DNA of 64,000 nt, from positions 20,953,501 through 21,017,500 of the forward strand of contig CM050454.1 of assembly GCA_027563935.2 (NCBI GenBank), written 5' to 3'. The notes under the pieces were generated by a model, which was not told where the DNA came from, did no database searches, and saw only the letters and a program-made list of their open reading frames with translations. Position 1 is the first letter of the stretch, and each line of letters opens with the position of its first letter. This document shows, piece by piece, positions 24,216 through 34,880 of this stretch. The position numbers and the translations under genes are program-made. Origin of the DNA: Costus lasius. Its lineage: Eukaryota; Streptophyta; Magnoliopsida; Zingiberales; Costaceae.

Positions 24216-27200
24216 TAGAGGTGGCCATGAGCCGTGCTTGGGTCAGCCCGAGCATGGGCCCACCTCGGCCCGGCTCCCGGCAGGTCGTGCCTGGCACGGC
24301 CCGTTTACAATCGTACCGTGCCGGGCCCGGCACGGTGGAAAAAACTCTGGGGCCGACACGATTAGTCATGCCAGCCTAGGCACGGCTCAAGCATTCACAA
24401 GGCCCAGATTCGGCCCACGTGCGGCCCGTGTGCCGGATCTGGCACACAGGCTGAAACCGGCCCGCGGGCTGGATTCGGCATGTGGGTTTAATCCGACCCA
24501 ACGAGTCAGTATTCGACATGCGGGCCGTGCCTGACCCGACCCGAATTTGGCCTGCGGGCCGAATTTAAAAATAATATAAAAATTAATTAAAAAAATAAGT
24601 AAATTATTAATTAATTAAAATATATAAAATATGAAAAAAATTAATAAATTGAGAAATTGAGCATTATATATGTTGCACAAATTTTTGAAAAAATATTAAA
24701 ATATTATATATTTTAGACCGAACCTGTTACAGGCTGCCTACGTACCCCACTCAAAGGAGGAATCAGGTCTACGTAACAACTCTTTTTATAACTATTTTTT
24801 ATAACGTTTATCCATTGTTGCTTCCGCTTGCACTTTCAAGACTTTGTTCATCATCATCTGACGAAGTTGAATGACCTCATTTATCTTGAAGATGATCTTC
24901 AGCATCTAGCCAATCTTTAAGACAAATGCACATTTCGACGCTTTCTTCATTCATTCGGCTTCGCTTCTCGTCTAGCACCCAACCGCCTGCACTAAAACAA
25001 GACTCCGATGCTACTGTGGACACCGGAGGAGTTAGTAGATCACGTGTCATAGCAGAAACCACAGGATATGATTTTCCTTGTGATCTCCACCATGATAAAA
25101 TATCAAAATTATCAATTTGTTCTTCTGTAAGTAAAGATGTATGATTATTTTCTAAAAAAAATATTAATTCATTAAAATTACTAGATTACTTGTTGATATT
25201 CCTTTTCTATTTAAAATTGAGCTTATTCTTCCTGTAATATTTTTACTACTAGTAGATACATTAGTTTGAGGGAGTATTGAATTCATTAGATTTTCAAATT
25301 TTAAATTATAAACATTATACATTTCATTTAATAAGGTAGAAACTTTATTTTTTTTTTTCTCATCTACCGATTCAAGTTCCATATTTTTATAATATTCATC
25401 TAATAAAGTATGAACACCTTCTAATTTTAATCTAGGATCCATAATTGAAGCTAATCAATATAAAAGAGATATATTTTTCTAATATTTTTTAAATTTTGTT
25501 TTCATTTTTTAAATTACTTGAAAAACATTTTCATCATTTTTATATTAGGAAAAAATTTCACTAATTAAAACTAAATGTTCTAAAATTAAATATGATGTAG
25601 GATAATAAACACTAGATAAATTAGTGTTAGCATTACAAAAAATTTCTAAAATATTATGTAATAACTTTGCCTTTTACCAATCTTTTTCTTCAATATTTCC
25701 ATCAGACATTCTTTCATTATAAAATAATGTAAGAGGGTCCTTAAATGAAAAACATATTGTTAGCATATCATAAGTAGAATTCCATCTTGTTTTAACATCA
25801 AGTTTAAATTTTTTATATGATAAACCATAAGATTTACATATTTGTCTAAAATCTTGATTTCTAGAAGTAGAAGAAGTAACAAATCTAACAACATTTCTTA
25901 ATTTTACATATTCATCTACTTCTCTTATTCCATCTTGAACACATAAGTTAAGAATATGACATGCACATCGTATACGAAAAAAAAAACACCATTAAATATT
26001 GGATTTAACATTCTTTTTAATTTATCAATTGCACTATCATTATTACTTGCATTATCAAAACTAATTGAAAAAATTTTATTAATTATATTATATGAATATA
26101 AAATGCTATGAAATTGTCTAACTATAGCATTTGCAATATGAGGATATTCAAAAATTTTAAATGCAATAATTCTTTTTTGTAAAAGAAAATCACTATCTAT
26201 CCAATGTGCCGTAATACACATGTATGAATGATCGGAATGATTACTAGTCCAAATATCAGATGTTAAAGAAATACAAGAAGTTAATATAATTAAAGTTTGT
26301 AAAAGATTAGTTTTATACTCAGAAAAATTTTTTATAGCATCTCTACGCATGGTTTGTCTATTTACTTTTTTTTATATTTAGGTTGTAGTGATTTATATAT
26401 AAATTTTTTAAATTTATAATTTTCTACTAAAGAAAATGGTTGTTCATCCCAAATAATAAATTTAGCTAATTCTTTTCTATGAACTTCAGTAGAATAATTA
26501 AAAACTTTAAAAGAACTAGAGGAAAAGTTGAGAGTAGCCTGTGCACGATCGATTTGAGTTTGATGACCTTTGATGTGATGAGCCAAATGACTAGTTCCAC
26601 CCGATGATTTGCAAATCATTACTTTTCTGCACTTCTTGCAACTGGCTCTTTCTTCGCTGTTAATTATCACCACATCAAAGCTCTTCCAAACATCGCTCGT
26701 GCGTTTTCTTGAGCCCGACATAGTAGAATCGTGAGGGGTTTGCACTGCATCTCTCCTCTCCCTGCATAGTATTAGTAGGTTCATTATGATCTTGCTATTG
26801 TTGATTTGGGTCGTAGGGCAGTGGGTTAGCATCGTGATCGGGTGGCAAAACGGGTCATTTGTTCCCATTTGCTCATTTTCTAATGCCTCAAGCTCCCATG
26901 GCAAAAGATCCCATGCATTGTTAAATCCAGCCATTAATTCGATGGCTGACATGGGCGGTTTTTTTCCTGTCGACAACCCTTGAGGTGCTAAGAAAAAGAA
27001 ACATATAATATTAAAAATTGGCTAAATAAATTTATAAAATAAGATTAAATACTTACTAATAATAAATTATATATTTAAAAATTACCTTATCACGTGATTG
27101 AAGATCTCTTAAAAAGAACTAAGAAGTTGAGGTTTCAGCTTTCAACAACTTCAACTTAAACATAATTACAAAAAATATAAATTAGAATAATTTAAATTGA

Positions 27201-27880
27201 ACAACAATTATATTATAAAAGTAAATTAATTTAATACTTACTTGATCTTCTCCACGTGACTAAACTGAGGGAGCTTTGAAATCTTGATGGCTAGAAAGAG
27301 ACTTAAATTTGAGTTCAATTAAGAAACTAATTGAAACTCAAGACTTAGAAAAGAGATTAAGAGAGTATTAAGAGAGAATGAGAAATTATTCTAAATCTAG
27401 TTAGAAACTTGTGTGAAGAAATGAGAGGGTTGGGGGGTCAATTTATAGGGATGAATTGAGTGTAAATTTACATATTTATCCTCTATTTTTAATTATTAAA
27501 AGGGGCTAAAATGGTAATTTTATACCATAAAGACCATTATATCCCAAACTTTAAAATTTTTATAACCGTTATGAGGGCATTTACGTAAAAATCCATGTTT
27601 GAATTCGAATTTATCATAGGAAACCGCCCATACCCCGTGCCGTGCCTGGCCCAGCCCCCGTGCTGTGCCTGGCATGGGTCTGTGCCGTGCCTGGCCCAGC
27701 ATGCTTGCGGGCAGTGCCCGGCCCGGCCCACGGGCTGCGATCCTTCGGCCCAGCACGACACGAGTCAGGTCACGGGCCGTCCGCAGCACATTGACTTGGT
27801 CAACGTGCTGTGCCGTGCCCGGCCCATGTCATGCCAGGCCGTGCGGGCCGCGGGCCGGCCTGGCCCGTTGGCCACTTCTA
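24216..27880 (-). mobile_element. hAT transposon with 8-bp target duplication
   Basis: The 3665-bp element starts TAGAGGTGGCCA and ends in the reverse complement of TAGAAGTGGCCA (one mismatch in 12). It is flanked on both sides by GTGTGAAT (24208-24215 and 27881-27888), an exact 8-bp duplication as expected for hAT. The first and last 300 bp are strikingly GC-rich and made of repeated GGCCCG/CGGGCC motifs, while the interior is AT-rich; such subterminal repeats are the usual transposase-binding regions. The transposase is on the minus strand and is broken. Confidence 0.95.
24877..26976 (-). pseudogene. hAT transposase (BED zinc finger, RICESLEEPER-like), broken
   Basis: In order on the minus strand: an N-terminal stretch of about 85 residues, a BED zinc finger (SDVWKSFD, CKKC, HLAHHIKGH, about 26700-26570), the catalytic region (SDIWTSNHSDHSYMCITAHW, about 26260-26200; SFDNASNNDS near 26040), DPRLKLEGVHTLLDEYY (25440-25390) and the C-terminal dimerisation block (TPPVSTVASESCFSAGG, about 25040-24985). 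A run of eight A on the coding strand near 26370 shifts the frame between KYKK and the conserved RQTMRRD. A second frameshift lies near 25985, in a long T run, before CACHILNLCVQDG. Catalytic features are recognisable but no single frame covers the protein. Confidence 0.9.
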
Positions 27881-27888
27881 GTGTGAAT

Positions 27889-28597
27889 GAGCCTAGACAT
27901 GTGCCTACCATATTGGCACATATTTGCCCTTTCTTGGGTTTAAAGCCCAATGCAACAATTGAATGCATAGTTTCATACATTTGGCTGCTTATCCAGGTAG
28001 TGCTGGCACCCCACTCTAGGCACCATATGCCACCATTACTTACTCTCTATTAAGCCTAAAACCCAATTAGCTTATCTAGATCACTTAGAATAGGTGTTTA
28101 GCCCCATTCTTGTTACATATCAATTGATATGAATTGTCCATTCAATTAACTTTGATCCTACTTGATATGGACTCTCCAATGTGCCAAACAGATCCAAATT
28201 AATACATAATTCAATCAAGGCTATTCGATCAAAACATATTGTTATTATTATATTTGTTTTTTTTTTTGCTATCCTGAGATTCTCAATTGCACTTGAAAAT
28301 TTTTAATTTGCTTATATCTACTAATTTATGCTAAGAAGTTTTAGTTTATGACCACTTTTGTACTTAGACCCTGAGATAGAACGAATTTGTAGATTACATA
28401 GAAAATTAAAATTTTCAAAACCTATATAGGAAACAATTATAGAAAACATTAATCATTGATCACAAAGAGATTTTGTTACACCTAACTTGAATGACTAACA
28501 CTCTAATATTGCTAGACTTGCTGTTAAAGACAACAATTGTAAAATCAAACCTCCCCTTTTATTTATGATTTAACAAAATCCTTCTAATGAATCTCCC
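27889..28597. other. Intergenic DNA, no gene seen
   Basis: AT-rich sequence without recognisable coding region or repeat. It separates the hAT element from the Harbinger-like element. Confidence 0.4.
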
Positions 28598-28600
28598 TAA

Positions 28601-29314
28601 GGCTCTGTTTACTAGAGTGGACAGGATTTATGGTGGAAGGGATTTTGTGAAGGAAGTGAATATTAAACACATGTCCAAGCAATGGGTGGTGACCGACGAA
28701 CTCCTCGCCGCTGACGCTGACGTCGCCGCTGTCTCCCTACGCCGCCACAGCATCTCCTCTGCATCCTCCTCCTGATCCTCTAGTGGCGGAAGAGTGCGCC
28801 CAAGAGCCCTATTGCTCAAGCTGCGTCGCCATCCTGCCCCCGCTGCACCGCTCGACCGCGGATGGGAACTCCATCGCAAGGACCACCTCCACCAATAGGT
28901 GATCCGCTAGCGCACCTGCGACGTGTTCGACAATGGATCTGCTCCCATAGTGTCGGCACAGGCTGTGGGGGAGTTATTCGAGATGCATCTTAACTCGGGG
29001 GGCGTTCACCTAGACGGGGCAATACTTTGCGCGGTTCCTCCTCGGCATGTTGGCGCAGCCCTTCCTGTTGGTGCTCGACACTGGAAGCGACCTCACGTAG
29101 GTGAAGTGCTGGCTCAGCGGGGATGCGAGCGGCTAGCAATGGGACGAGAGCATCACGCATTTATCCACCCAATTTGGGTAGATCTGAAAGGAGGGATTTT
29201 TCCCATATCCATCCGCCCATTAATCCCTTCTTTTAGATCCATCCTTCTGGTAAACAAGAGATTTTTCATAAATTCATCCCTTCCACCCTCCCATCTCTCC
29301 TAGTAAACAGGCTG
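28601..29314. mobile_element. Harbinger-like element carrying a captured gene fragment
   Basis: The left end GGCTCTGTTTACTAG and the reverse complement of the right end (CAGCCTGTTTACTAG) match at 12 of 15 positions. The three-base flanks are TAA (left) and TTA (right), fitting the TWA target of PIF/Harbinger but not identical. The outer 80-100 bp on each side are AT-rich and related to each other (AAGGGAT.. blocks). The centre, about 28690-29140, is GC-rich and derived from an aspartic protease gene. At 714 bp without transposase it is non-autonomous. Confidence 0.72.
28690..29140 (+). pseudogene. Captured fragment of a plant pepsin-like aspartic protease
   Basis: The core LAQPFLLVLDTGSDLT (about 29053-29097) contains the first catalytic Asp of the A1 family (DTGS, codons 29077-29088), followed by a TAG where Trp is conserved and then VKC. 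Just upstream GQYFARFLLG (about 29015) is the usual beta-strand before it, and ELFEMHLNSG (about 28965) lies in a neighbouring frame, so an indel occurred in the G run near 29000. Farther upstream Ala/Asp/Arg-rich GC sequence fits the variable propeptide. Only the N-terminal third of the gene is present. It cannot make active enzyme because the second Asp is absent and stops are present. Confidence 0.75.
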
Positions 29315-29317
29315 TTA

Positions 29318-29888
29318 GTGATAAAGGGCTGCCTTTAAGTGTTGGATCTTCATAGGGTAAGAGACTCAGACTCAAGTCGATAATATGTTAGCGAGCAAAA
29401 TAATCTAAGCAACTAGCAACAAACTACCAACTCTAGAAACATGTAAATAAACGAAGAAAGAGTTTAGAACAAGGTCACCTATGGCCCCTTTAAGGAAGGG
29501 GCCAAACCCCTTTCTTTGTCCTTGCTCCCGTGTATCTTGTCAATGAGGCTATTAAGGGTGTTTAAATTATCTACAATAACATATGTTTACAAGAGTCCTT
29601 AGGTGGTCTGCTCAAGTCTTCAAAGGGCAGCCGGTGTTCCTTGCTCCAAGTCCACCAAGCTTCTAAGTTCTTCTTACAAGATATTCATTCGCTCAAGAAG
29701 AAGCCTTCTTGAAGAAGAGATGGTGTGAAGGAAAGGAAGGAAGCTAGCTAGGAGAAGAAAAGAGATGGAAGTTTCGATCACAAGAAACACTTCAACACTT
29801 TGCCAGTTTTCATAATTTTCTTTGAAGATGCACTATGATGGAATGCCCAAGTATAAGCTTCTTAAAACCATTCTCCCTCAATGCTCTC
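29318..29888. other. Intergenic DNA, no gene seen
   Basis: No domain-bearing frame or repeat boundary is recognised. A purine-rich GAAGAAGC/AGGAAGG tract occurs around 29695-29760. Confidence 0.4.
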
Positions 29889-29891
29889 TAA

Positions 29892-30456
29892 CAGCCTATT
29901 TCTTTGGAAGGAAAAAAAATAAAGAAGAAAAGAAAAAGTAGAGGGAAGAGAAAGACAGGGTGAAAAGAAAATAGTTTTTTTTTTTCAAACCTTCTATTTC
30001 TTTAGAGGGAATGAAAATAGAAAAAAAAGTTTTATTACTTAAAAAAGATAGATAAAAAAATTATATTGACAAAATGTAATATATATTAGATTTAAATACA
30101 TTCATAATTCACCCATAAGAGTTTATCAAATATATATTTGATAAAATATAATACAGCGCTTGATGGACGACACTACAAAGGGGTGACTGGCACGAGCAAG
30201 CGTAGTGAGCAAGGAGTAGAGACAGGAGGGAGAAAGCTCGGGAGAACGAGAGCAAGAGAGTGTGAGATGAGAGGTTTCGTGAGGGAGTGACGAGTCATTC
30301 TGGTTTCCTCCCTAATTTAGAGAGAAAACTTTCGAGAGAAAAAGATAAATTTTTTTCTCTCCTCTTTTCTATCCTCTCATCTTATTCTTTCCAAAGAAAC
30401 GAGAGAGAAAATTTTTTTTTCCCTCCCCTCTTATTTTCTCTCCAAAGAAACGGCAG
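29892..30456. mobile_element. TAA-flanked MITE (Harbinger-like)
   Basis: The ends CAGCCTATTTCTTTGGA and the reverse complement of the right end (CTGCCGTTTCTTTGGA) are near-identical inverted repeats. Exact TAA triplets flank both sides (29889-29891 and 30457-30459). The subterminal zones are purine-rich on the left and pyrimidine-rich on the right, and a second copy of the end motif lies just inside each terminus (ATTTCTTTAGAGG near 29996; CTTTCCAAAGAAACGAG near 30388). No coding region. The three-base duplication and foldback ends fit PIF/Harbinger MITEs, though the terminal bases are not the classic GGCC. Confidence 0.75.
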
Positions 30457-30459
30457 TAA

Positions 30460-32703
30460 GTTTTATGACTTTCTTTCCCCTGAACATTTTATAAGATCGA
30501 TGGTATAAGTGAAGGTCTTTGAATCCCTGATGGTTGGATTTTCTTTTGGCTAGAATTCTTTTTGCATGCTCTTGGCTGAGTTTTCTATTTTTTTTTTTGA
30601 AAGATGAGCAGCATGCTTGCTTCTTATTGGCTGGCATGTAGGTGAGTTAATATGGCTTTTACTTAACCGCCCGAGGGTCTTCTCTTATTGGCTTCATGGG
30701 GAGGTGGATGGTTGAGCACATTGAAGTCTCTTTGTTGGGTTGTCACCCACCTCATGCCTTGTGCTTCAAACCGTTGGTGCTGAGGTGGAAGTTGAATAAA
30801 TGTCATTTAGTTGATGTGGCAAGATGGTTGACCACTTTTGTTGTCTTGTCACTAAGAACTAGTTTGGCCCTATTATTAATAGCTTTATAACTATGTTGTA
30901 TTATACTATGCTGTATTATCAAAATTTATAAGACATTTGGTTAATAGCTTTTTCAACTTCTACTTTTCAATTAGTTAGTTATTAATTAATTAATTAATTA
31001 GTTAATTTGATCACAACGGCGTAACAAAAAAAAGAGAGAAAAAATTTGGGTGCAAGCAAAATTGCCAAAGACTTACTCTAAACATGTGAACAAAAAAAAT
31101 GGCTCCACATGCTATTTTTATAGCAATGTCCAGCCATGCACATAAATAAAAAAATAATAAAAAGAAAGAGAAAAATGTGCCATGACATGCGACCATGGCA
31201 ACACATAAAAAAAAGAGAAGAAAAAAAAAGAGAGATTGTGGGAAGTTTTCCAACGTGACCAATAATAATAATAATAATAAAATATTTTGGGTGAAAAAAA
31301 AAGAGAGTGTGTAGTTTTCGAAGGCAAAAATCATCTATTTTTGAAGGGATACAAATGTGGAAAGAAAAAAAATAATAAAATAATAAAATAGGAGCCATGA
31401 TGTGCATCGTGGAACATAAAAAATAATAAAAAATAAAATAGCAAAGAACGAGGGAACCTTGGAACGTGAAAAAAAAAATTACAGGAGAAGGTGGTCGCAT
31501 GCTTCTATCAAAAATAGCAAGGAAAAAAAATATATAAAAAGGAGGAAAGGAAATCAAAGAGGGATTCACCTATTTGACAAAAAACCCTTGTTTTGGGTAG
31601 CGACGAGAGCTTACGAGGAGATTTTTTTTAAGTTCTTAGAAGAAATGAGGAGGTCTCAGCTACAAAGGAGGCAGATATATTTATCTTATCTCTTTTTCCC
31701 TCTCACTCTTTCTCAAATAAGGACATTCTAGAAGATTAGAGATTCAATCTTAGCCAAAATTCCATTAAGGATTTTTGTGGAAAAATTCAAACTCAGTCAT
31801 AGCGAAGAAACCTTACTAAAGACTCTTGTAGAAAAAACCCAACAATCCAATCTTGGTGGACAAACTGGTGTTTAAGGACTTTGTAGCGAAGAAACCATTG
31901 CTGGGAAGTATGCAAAAAGAAAAGAGGCTGCTTGAAAGATGGTTTGAAATTTAATAAGCAAAAAAAAAAGGAAAGAGATGAACTGCTATCGGCCGTAAAT
32001 TTGAAAAAAAAAAAGGAAAGTTGCTACTGTCACAGCTGGAAATTGCATGAAGCAAAAAAAAAAAAAAAAAAAGAAAATCATGGCTGCGGATGGAATAGTT
32101 TCTGGTAGAAAGGGTTTCGATGGAAAATCATCGATGGAGGGATGGTGAAATTTTAGTCCAGATTTCTGCTAAGGAATTCATTTGCTCCGCTACATCATCG
32201 GTAAACAAAAAAAAAAATGACCGTATCAGCAACATCCCATTCGACGGAAATTTGCTTCCAGCTTCATCGATGAAAGCTCTTTTCCGCCACCGAGATTTCC
32301 ACTGTCGCTGAGCCTTGCTCCGCTGAGACCATTGTTGCTGAGCCTTGGTGTAGTCTCCCACCGAATGCATCTTCCAGGACTCGTCCTCGACAGAAATCGT
32401 TGAAACTGTCGATGAATTCAACGCCAGAGTTGTTCCCTGACGGCCCGTTGCTTGAAAAAAAAAAAATGAAACAAAACTTTCCATCGCATCCCAACATCCG
32501 GTGGTCTGATCAAGTTGAAATTTCATCCACACCCTCTCCTCGAGTATACGTACTAACAGGCAAGAGGATCAGGCCATCCGACGGCCAGATCGCCAGAATC
32601 GAATAATTTTCCGGCAATCCTTGCTCCTCTTCCAGTTGCGGGCTGATGCAGGAGCATACCGCATGAAGGAAGGGAAAATCTAGCCCCAATGGTGCCCCAA
32701 AAA
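30460..32703. other. Intergenic DNA with simple repeats, no gene seen
   Basis: It holds (TTAA/ATTA)n at about 30970-30998, (AAT)n at 31261-31280 and many A runs of 8-20 bases, the longest near 32055-32073. Open frames on the minus strand rich in Phe/Leu reflect these runs. A short stretch around 31735-31900 repeats the phrase GCGAAGAAACC with variations. No conserved protein or RNA gene was recognised. Confidence 0.4.
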
Positions 32704-33183
32704 TTTTCTATAGAAAGTTCCACGGGGTATCCAGTGACGGAAGCCACGCCCCGTGAGTCCTGCGGACAACTACTGGATACTTCACACGCCCAAGTCAAGT
32801 TTTCCACAGAAAGTTTCTCGGGGCACCCAGCGACGGAAACCTCGCCCTGAGAGTCCTGCAAACAACTTCCTGAAGATTCACATGCACAAGTCAGAATTTC
32901 CACAGAAAATTCCTCGGGGTACCCAGCGACGAAAACCTCGCCCCGAGTGTCCCGCAGACAACTACGTGAAGGTTCCCAGGCACAAATCATGTTTTCCATA
33001 GAAAGTTCCTCGGGTCACCTAGTGATGAAAACCTCACCCCGAGAGTTCTGCGGACAACTTCCTGAAGATCCACAGGCACAAGTCAGAAATCCCACAGAAT
33101 GTTCCTCGGGTCAACCAGCGACGAAAGCCACACCTCGTGGGTCCTGCAGACAGCTACCCGAAGCCGCAGAACAGCCCCGACGA
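32704..33183. repeat. 96-bp tandem minisatellite, five copies
   Basis: The landmark (T)CCACAGAAA or a variant recurs with a period of exactly 96 bp: the CC of each unit lies at 32804, 32900, 32996 and 33092, with a first copy from 32704. Units share TTCCTCGGG, CAGCGACG, ACCTCGCCCCGAG, CCTGCAGACAACT and CACAGGCACAAGTC. No insertions or deletions have accumulated although substitutions are frequent. As 96 is divisible by three, frames stay open through much of the array on both strands, giving a 32-residue protein repeat in each sense. Confidence 0.93.
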
Positions 33184-34070
33184 CCGCATTTCGACGTGTA
33201 CAACCCACCCTACCATGTTGCTTCACCTCATAAAGACCCAAAGGAGCCCAACAAGGTAGTTATCCGGCGATCCCAATGCCCATCTCACCCACCGGACCGC
33301 TTTGTGGGTGTGATCAGCCCACTCTCCATCCACACCGAAGTGAACCGGCCCAAGGACGCTACAAGCCAATCCCCGAAGTGCCTCACAACTACATCAGCAA
33401 CACGGCCCAAGAAAAGGCCGCGACGATCGTTACGCAGTCCAGTACTTCAAAATTCTGCTACTTTGTCGCGATGTACTCCGAGCGCGTCTAACCGTTGTCG
33501 CAACCACCTCGTACGCTGAAGAACCAAAGGACCTGCACCCCTGTAGGAGTAGATGGTAGTTGGTAGGATTTTATTCTGTTTTATCTTTTGTGGTAGCTTG
33601 ACCACTTTTTGGTTGTTAGTTGTTGAGATGCTGCCCTTTTGTCTTGTTTACCCCTCCTTATCTTATAAAAGAGAGGGCTGGCCAGCATTCTCCCTTAGTT
33701 CTCTTAGAGGTAGAGTTCTCCTGGTGAGCGAGTGTGCCTCTAGCTCATGTGGAAGATGAAGTAGCCTCGTCTTCAGAGTTTGTAAGAGTCGGCGACTGGT
33801 GTCTCGACTCGAAGTGTTTCCTACTTTTCGAAGAGTAAATCCCACCGTTCCGGGTGGGTCAGGTTCGCCTGTTTCTACACATTCTTTCTGAGTTATATTT
33901 TTTCGCTCGCCCTCTCACCCACGAGCATCCGAGTATCGGAGTCGTGGAAGGTTTCCATGTTTGTTGGTTTGATCGCAGGTGCATAGGCGCGCAAGCTGAC
34001 CCTGCGATCCGCAGTCCCTGCTCGTGCTTTGCTTAAAATTGCTCTAGAGGTTAGTGAATGAATTTTAGTA
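33184..34070 (+). repeat. Possible LTR with promoter and primer-binding-like site
   Basis: The segment has a clear TATA box and downstream pyrimidine-rich sequence as in a plant LTR U3/R region, and near 34073 TTTTGGGTGCCGTTG resembles the TTGGCGCCGTTG primer-binding region of Tat/Athila-type Gypsy elements. A second LTR was not found and exact ends are unknown, so this could be a truncated or solo element. Confidence 0.35.
33664..33671 (+). promoter_or_regulatory. TATA box
   Basis: TATAAAAG is followed by a GA-rich stretch and a CT-rich leader (CATTCTCCCTTAGTTCTC), the arrangement of a plant RNA polymerase II promoter. Its likely owner is the LTR-like segment around it. Confidence 0.5.
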
Positions 34071-34594
34071 ATTTTGGGTGCCGTTGGATTTCTCTCGCAT
34101 TGGTATTGCCGCAAAACGAATTTGCGCCGATTTCCCGTGTTTCTTGCTATACTTTTCGAGCGATTTGACTTCCCTCGTCTCAAGACCCTCTCACGATTTC
34201 TGTGCATTGTGTAAACACCGTAGAGGACGACATTAAGGACCAACCCTCTTATAGTCCCTACATCACGGATGCTTCCGATTCTCTTGACAAACACTTCATC
34301 TAACTATCGGATCAAGTCGAAACTCCGGCCACGCCTTCTCTTTAGACATTCGAACCTATGCCTAGAAGGATCTATCCATCTCGCGTCTGGATCGCCGAAA
34401 ACAAAAGCTTTTCCGGCGACCCCGTTTCGGACGAAAATCACTCATTTGAAGTTTCGTTCGACGTCGACTCATTGCCAGCCGGCGCTGAACTCCAGCCACC
34501 ACTCTGGTGCAATACAAGGGGCCCTCATCCATTGTAGGTGAACGTCCAGATGACTGACGACGTCAGACGACGGAAGCGTTCGTCACAGAAACAA

Positions 34595-34880
34595 AAATAA
34601 AAATCTCCACCGGATCCAATGATCCAATTTTGCCCAACAACTGATACAACGGCTTGGATTAAAATTCAAACTTAGCGGCTCAAATTTGATCACCCAAGAT
34701 CCAATGGCCTGGATTAAATTTAACATTGATGGCTCAGATTTGATCTGATGATCTAAATCCAATGGCTTGGATTTGATCACAGAAACAATCATCCAGATCT
34801 TTTAATTTCAATCCAACGGCTTGGATTTAATCACACAAACAATGATCAAGATATTCTTACTTCAATCCAACATCCCAAAA
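34595..34880. repeat. Irregular repeats of ATCCAATGGCTTGGATT
   Basis: Variants of ATCCAA(T/C)GGC(T/C)TGGATT recur five or six times at irregular spacing of about 35-60 bp, often followed by GATCAC. No coding region. It abuts the truncated left edge of the plus-strand Copia copy. Confidence 0.6.

Noticed and set aside
27595..28053. Open frame of 152 codons rich in Pro, Cys and Ala
   Set aside because: It reads through the GC-rich subterminal repeats of the hAT element and past its end, so it is compositional.
31011..31569. Minus-strand frames rich in Phe and Leu that look like membrane proteins
   Set aside because: They are translations of A-rich runs, mutually overlapping and without any conserved pattern.
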